A stretch of DNA of 64,000 nucleotides, taken from contig CP119076.1 in NCBI GenBank assembly GCA_029027985.1, forward strand, positions 4,214,422-4,278,421, given 5' to 3'. Positions 60,105 through 64,000 of the stretch are shown here, piece after piece (positions within the stretch are counted from its first letter, which is position 1; every line of letters starts with the position of its first letter). A program made the position numbers and the translations under genes. The notes below the pieces were generated by a model, which was given only the letters and a program-made list of their open reading frames with translations, was not told the origin of the DNA and searched no databases. Origin of the DNA: Klebsiella aerogenes (GTDB lineage Bacteria; Pseudomonadota; Gammaproteobacteria; Enterobacterales; Enterobacteriaceae).

Positions 60105-61061
60105 ATGGCACCGATTGCAGTGACCCTACTAACCGGTTTTCTCGGCGCAGGAAAAACCACCCTGCTGCGCCATATTCTCAATGAGCAACACGGCTTCAAA
60201 ATCGCCGTTATCGAAAACGAGTTCGGCGAAGTGTCGGTAGACGATCAGCTGATCGGCGATCGCGCCACGCAAATTAAAACGCTGACCAATGGTTGCATCT
60301 GCTGTACCCGTTCCAACGAACTGGAAGACGCGCTGCTCGATTTGCTCGACAGCCGCGATCGCGGTGACATTGCGTTCGACCGACTGGTGATTGAGTGCAC
60401 CGGCATGGCCGACCCGGGGCCCATTATTCAGACCTTTTTCTCCCATGAGGTGCTTTGCGAACGCTACCTGCTGGATGGCGTGATCGCGCTGGTGGATGCC
60501 GTCCATGCCGACCAGCAGATGAATCAGTTCACCATCGCTCAGTCGCAGGTCGGTTACGCAGACCGTATTCTGTTAACCAAAACCGACGTCGCCGGTGATA
60601 CCGAAAAGCTGCGCGAACGCCTGGCGCACATCAACGCCCGAGCGCCGATTTATACCGTCATCCATGGCGATATCGACCTGAGCCAACTGTTCAATACCCG
60701 CGGTTTTATGCTGGAAGAGAAGGTCGTCAGCGCCAAACCGCGTTTTCATTTCCTTGCTGAAAAACAAAACGACGTCTCGTCGATTGTGGTTGAACTCGAC
60801 TATCCGGTGGATATCAGCGAGGTATCGCGAGTGATGGAAAACCTGCTGCTCTCCTTCGCCGAACAATTGATGCGCTATAAAGGGATGCTGTGGATCGACG
60901 GCGAACCGAATCGCCTGTTGTTCCAGGGCGTGCAGCGCCTGTACAGCGCCGATTGGGATCGCCCGTGGGGCGACGAAACGCCGCACAGCACGCTGGTGTT
61001 TATCGGCATTCAACTGCCGGAAGATGAGATTCGCGCCGCATTTGCCAGCTTAAAACACTGA
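60105..61061 (+). CDS. yjiA: CobW/P47K-family GTPase YjiA
   Basis: The 318-residue G3E GTPase has its P-loop at residues 11-18 (GFLGAGKT), the metal-binding CxCC motif at Cys64, Cys66 and Cys67 (NGCICC) and LTKTDVAG for guanine recognition. E. coli YjiA binds zinc and cobalt and has a suspected metallochaperone role. The start at 60105 has GGAGG five bases upstream and gives the same length as E. coli; the ATG at 60093 overlaps the yjiX stop but is less well placed. Confidence 0.93.
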   Translation: MAPIAVTLLTGFLGAGKTTLLRHILNEQHGFKIAVIENEFGEVSVDDQLIGDRATQIKTLTNGCICCTRSNELEDALLDLLDSRDRGDIAFDRLVIECTGMADPGPIIQTFFSHEVLCERYLLDGVIALVDAVHADQQMNQFTIAQSQVGYADRILLTKTDVAGDTEKLRERLAHINARAPIYTVIHGDIDLSQLFNTRGFMLEEKVVSAKPRFHFLAEKQNDVSSIVVELDYPVDISEVSRVMENLLLSFAEQLMRYKGMLWIDGEPNRLLFQGVQRLYSADWDRPWGDETPHSTLVFIGIQLPEDEIRAAFASLKH

Positions 61062-61067
61062 ATGACG

Positions 61068-61095
61068 CTCCCCCTCGGCGGCAAGCGAGGGGGAG
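61068..61095. terminator. Stem-loop after yjiA
   Basis: CTCCCCCTCG (61068-61077) and CGAGGGGGAG (61086-61095) form a perfect 10-bp stem with an eight-base loop, seven bases after the yjiA stop. No T-run follows on the plus strand. Confidence 0.6.
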
Positions 61096-61218
61096 ACAAC
61101 CGACCGCGCGACGCTGACCCACAATTTCATCGTCCGGGATAACCGTGATATCCACCAGCGTTTTGGCAGCCCACTCGCAAGTTAGCCTTCAGGCTCAGGA
61201 TGCTCTGGCGATTTTTGC

Positions 61219-62532
61219 ATGACCTCGCCGTCAGGTTATATGCTTAGACTTATGGAAAAACTTGCTGAATTAAAGCGCGCTAAACTGCTGGCGCTGTCGC
61301 TGCTGCTGATTGCCGCAGCGCTATTTATTACCACGCTCCTGCTGCCGCCGACGCCGTGGGTCAGCGCGTTGAAAGCGATTTCCGAAGCGGCGATGGTGGG
61401 GGCGCTGGCCGACTGGTTTGCAGTTGTGGCGCTGTTTCGCCGCATCCCGTTGCCGTTTGTCTCCCGCCATACGGCGATTATCCCGCGCAATAAAGATCGC
61501 ATCGCCGACAATCTTGGCCGCTTCGTGCAGGAGAAGTTTCTCGATACGCCCTCGCTGGTCGCGCTGATCCGCCGCTACGAACCGGCCCTGATGCTCGGCA
61601 ACTGGTTCAGCCAACCCGACAATGCCCGGCGGGTCGGCCAGCATCTGCTACAGGTGATGAGCGGTTTTCTCGAACTGACCGACGATACCCGTATTCAGCG
61701 CCTGTTGCGGCGGGCGGTGCATAAGGCTATCGATAAGGTCGATCTGACACAAACCAGCGCCATGATGCTGGAGGGGCTAACCCGCGATAACCGCCATCAA
61801 AAACTGCTGGATTCGCTGATAAGCCAGCTTATCAGCCTGTTGCAACGCGACAGCTCCCGCGCCTTTATCGCCCGTGGCATTATTCATTGGCTGGAGACCG
61901 AGCATCCGCTGAAAGCTAAACTGTTACCGACTGAGTGGCTTGGCGAGCACAGCGCCGAAATGGTGACTGATGCGGTGAATACGCTGCTCGATGAAGTGAG
62001 CCAGGACCGCACGCATCAAATTCGTCAGGCCTTCGACCGCGCGGCGCAGAAGCTCATCGACAACCTGAAAGCCGACCCGCAAATGGCCCAAAAAGCCGAT
62101 AACGTCAAAGCTTATCTGAAGAACGATGAGACCTTTAACCGTTATCTCGGCGAGGTGTGGGCCGACCTGCGCGGCTGGGTGAAGACCGATATCAACAGCG
62201 ACGATTCGCGTATCAAACAGCGGATCGCTGAAGCCGGTCAGTGGTTTGGCGAAACGCTGGTGCGCGACGAGGCGCTGCGTGAATCGCTGAACGAACACCT
62301 GGAACAAGCGGCGCATCGGGTGGCGCCGGAATTCGCCGCCTTCCTGACTCGCCATATTAGCGACACGGTCAAAAGCTGGGACGCGCGCGATATGTCGCGG
62401 CAGATCGAACTCAACATCGGTAAGGACCTGCAGTTTATTCGCATCAACGGCACGCTGGTCGGTGGCACCATCGGCCTCGGCCTGTGGTTGCTATCGCAAA
62501 TTCCGTCGCTGCTGCACCTGCATATTGGCTGA
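61219..62532 (+). CDS. yjiN: DUF445 membrane protein YjiN
   Basis: The protein has one or two N-terminal membrane segments ([45 protein letters not shown]), a long helical soluble domain and a C-terminal membrane segment ([22 protein letters not shown]). It is very similar to E. coli YjiN along its length. Function is unknown. The start is uncertain: 61219 gives 437 residues, while ATGs at 61240 and 61252 would be nearer to the E. coli N-terminus (MxxLxELKRAK); none has a strong ribosome site. Confidence 0.9.
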   Translation: MTSPSGYMLRLMEKLAELKRAKLLALSLLLIAAALFITTLLLPPTPWVSALKAISEAAMVGALADWFAVVALFRRIPLPFVSRHTAIIPRNKDRIADNLGRFVQEKFLDTPSLVALIRRYEPALMLGNWFSQPDNARRVGQHLLQVMSGFLELTDDTRIQRLLRRAVHKAIDKVDLTQTSAMMLEGLTRDNRHQKLLDSLISQLISLLQRDSSRAFIARGIIHWLETEHPLKAKLLPTEWLGEHSAEMVTDAVNTLLDEVSQDRTHQIRQAFDRAAQKLIDNLKADPQMAQKADNVKAYLKNDETFNRYLGEVWADLRGWVKTDINSDDSRIKQRIAEAGQWFGETLVRDEALRESLNEHLEQAAHRVAPEFAAFLTRHISDTVKSWDARDMSRQIELNIGKDLQFIRINGTLVGGTIGLGLWLLSQIPSLLHLHIG

Positions 62533-62603
62533 AAATGGTAGCATCATGCTGACAGGTGGCGTATGAGTCCGGCAATCCTGAATCCCCACAGAGAAAACCA
62601 CGC

Positions 62604-62843
62604 ATGAGCGAGATTGAGATCGGCCCGGCGCAGCGCGACCTGCTGCGCGAAAAGCTAAGTAAGTACTGCGAAGAAACCTTTAGCCTTGAACTGGAACAGT
62701 TCGACGCCGAGTTTTTTGTCGACTTTATCGCCAAAGAGCTCGGGCCGCTGTTTTACAACGCCGGTATTGAAGAGGCCATCCGCACCCATCTCGCATGGAG
62801 CGAGCGGATCCAGGAAGAGATGGATTTGAAGAAGGTCTATTAA
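62604..62843 (+). CDS. DUF2164 family protein
   Basis: The 79-residue protein (MSEIEIGPAQRDLLREKLSKYCEETFSLELEQFDAEFFVDFIAKELGPLFYNAGIEEA) matches the DUF2164 family of small cytoplasmic proteins with unknown function. The frame is open to 62556, but the ATG at 62604 agrees with the family's usual start. It follows yjiN by about 70 bases and converges on the DUF2955 gene. Confidence 0.8.
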   Translation: MSEIEIGPAQRDLLREKLSKYCEETFSLELEQFDAEFFVDFIAKELGPLFYNAGIEEAIRTHLAWSERIQEEMDLKKVY

Positions 62844-62889
62844 CGCGCAGGGAAGCATGGCGCTGCCTCGCCAGCTTCCCGCAGAAGGC

Positions 62890-63954
62890 TTAATCGGTAA
62901 CCACGAAGCGCGTCGGCGCAAAGCAGTTCAGCAGGCGATGCACGAGGAACACCATGGTGAGCGTCGCCACCAGCGACACGGTGACCGAGGTAATACGGTA
63001 CAGATCGCTGAACACCAGATCCTGATCCGGGTGCAGGTTCTGGCCGAACATAATGCCGATGGTGGTGATACTGGCGAAACCCACGCCGGCACCCACCTTT
63101 TCCATCACATGCAGGCGAGCGCTAAAGGCCAGTCCAAGGCCGATCAGCGGCATCATCAGGACCATATGGTTACTGAAATTATAGATAACCAGTTGTACCA
63201 GCAGAATATACAAGCAGGCTAATACCACACCCACCACGCGCCAAACCGAGCTAATCACCGCGCCGCGATAGTGCATCGGGAACAGGATCAGAATTCCGGC
63301 CATCAGCGCTGACAGCGAGTCGCTCAGATCGCAGACCTGGAAGATCACGAAGATCATCGTCGCCACCGTACCGGAAAGCAGCGATTCATGGCGAATACGC
63401 GCGGCGTCTTTCTCAATACGCAGCGGCGGTTTACGCGGCTCGACGTCCGGGATCAGATAGTGCAACAACGCGCTCAACGCCACCGCCATCACGCAAGCCT
63501 CCATATTGGAGAACATCAACGTATGCCAATTGCTGGTGGAATAACTCATAAAATTGAGCATCGTGCTCTGGCAAACTACGCCCATCGACCCGAGAAGGAA
63601 CAGCGGCCCCTGGCTCATAAAGCGAAAACGCATCACATACAAGCCGAAGACCACCAGCGTCATGATCACCGGCCACTGCGACAAATAGCCGACGATCAGC
63701 ACCATTTCAACGCAGTTAACCGCCGCGCTGAACACGAACTGCCGCGCCACATGGCGGTTGAATACCGGCACCAGCGACAGCAGCATCAGCGGATAAACCA
63801 CGAAAAATACGCCGTACTGCACATCGTAGAAGGTCGAGATACTCAGCGCGATAGTCCCGGCGACGGCGATACGGACCGTCTGACGAAAATCATTAGCCGT
63901 GTAGACGATATTGCCGTGCGGAGTAAAGACGCGCGCCAGGGTATTAATAGACAT
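62890..63954 (-). CDS. DUF2955 inner-membrane protein (efflux-associated, FUSC-like)
   Basis: The 354-residue protein has about 10 hydrophobic segments in two blocks of five, separated by a cytoplasmic loop (DVEPRKPPLRIEKDAARIRHESL), the layout of the DUF2955/FUSC group. Relatives are encoded with HlyD-type membrane fusion proteins and are thought to take part in export. It overlaps the end of the preceding minus-strand gene by 11 bases, which agrees with such a pair. Confidence 0.8.
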   Translation of the reverse strand: MSINTLARVFTPHGNIVYTANDFRQTVRIAVAGTIALSISTFYDVQYGVFFVVYPLMLLSLVPVFNRHVARQFVFSAAVNCVEMVLIVGYLSQWPVIMTLVVFGLYVMRFRFMSQGPLFLLGSMGVVCQSTMLNFMSYSTSNWHTLMFSNMEACVMAVALSALLHYLIPDVEPRKPPLRIEKDAARIRHESLLSGTVATMIFVIFQVCDLSDSLSALMAGILILFPMHYRGAVISSVWRVVGVVLACLYILLVQLVIYNFSNHMVLMMPLIGLGLAFSARLHVMEKVGAGVGFASITTIGIMFGQNLHPDQDLVFSDLYRITSVTVSLVATLTMVFLVHRLLNCFAPTRFVVTD

Positions 63955-64000
63955 AGTGCAACAGGCTCACCAGATGGATCTGCAGGCCGGCAAAGGTACG
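63944..64000 (-). CDS. C-terminal end of the gene upstream of the DUF2955 gene (partial)
   Basis: On the minus strand an open frame enters from the window edge and ends at 63944-63946 after RTFAGLQIHLVSLLHYVY. The overlap with the DUF2955 start and the usual gene pairing suggest an HlyD/EmrA-type membrane fusion protein, but 18 residues cannot prove it. Confidence 0.4.
   Translation of the reverse strand, partial: RTFAGLQIHLVSLLHYVY

Noticed and set aside
1-64000. CRISPR arrays, tRNA or rRNA genes
   Set aside because: No regularly spaced repeats of CRISPR type and no tRNA or rRNA sequence was recognised on either strand.

Overview
The window is a GC-rich enterobacterial chromosome segment. 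The host genes at the right end (btsT/yjiY, yjiX, yjiA, yjiN) are very close to their Escherichia coli counterparts as I remember them. The adjacent 4-hydroxyphenylacetate (hpa) cluster, the split hpaG and the hydroxyproline cluster suggest the Klebsiella/Raoultella group. The genus is an inference from gene content, not from a marker gene.

Positions 1-28805 are the right-hand part of a Mu-like transposable prophage; its left end (repressor, transposase A and B) lies outside the window. The order follows Mu: early hypotheticals, gemA and a mor-type activator; a lysis cassette (GH19 endolysin, DUF2644 holin candidate, Rz with nested Rz1); DUF1804 small terminase, large terminase, portal and head morphogenesis protein; gpG-like morphogenesis protein; protease I with in-frame scaffold; decoration protein, major head protein, neck proteins; sheath and tube; a tail chaperone with a -1 frameshift; tape measure; baseplate N, P, 45, 46, 47 and 48; then a tail fibre, its assembly protein, a second fibre with an acetylesterase-like domain, and a LamG-like protein. 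Three intergenic sites upstream of the endolysin gene, gene I and gene 46 share a TGAA-N4-TTCA dyad with a -10-like hexamer at the same distance, as expected of Mor/C-activated late promoters. The first overlaps a 12-bp hairpin that would hide the endolysin ribosome site only on read-through RNA.

Positions 28836-36100 hold a sugar-acid/amino-acid cluster: an RpiR/SIS regulator, a DgoA-type aldolase, a DgoK-type kinase, a sodium:solute symporter, a RidA protein, a D-aminoacylase-type deacylase and, divergently, a DSD1-type PLP enzyme. Together they fit a route that deacetylates an N-acetylated amino-sugar acid, deaminates it to a 2-keto-3-deoxy acid, then phosphorylates and cleaves that. This is the least described system here. 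Positions 36124-46142 encode trans-4-hydroxy-L-proline catabolism: epimerase, three-part D-hydroxyproline dehydrogenase, pyrroline-hydroxycarboxylate deaminase, 2-oxoglutarate-semialdehyde dehydrogenase, a permease, an imine reductase and a PAS-AraC regulator, with a TGACGAAA motif in both control regions.

Positions 46146-57319 are the complete hpa cluster (hpaR, G1, G2, E, D, F, H, I, X, A, B, C), which takes 4-hydroxyphenylacetate to succinate semialdehyde and pyruvate. Two matching palindromes, probably HpaR operators, flank the hpaR-hpaG1 interval, and a 15-bp sequence is shared with the hpaB control region. From 57320 on come btsT with a CRP site and three BtsR-type repeats, yjiX, yjiA, yjiN, a DUF2164 gene, a DUF2955 membrane protein and the last codons of the gene upstream of it.
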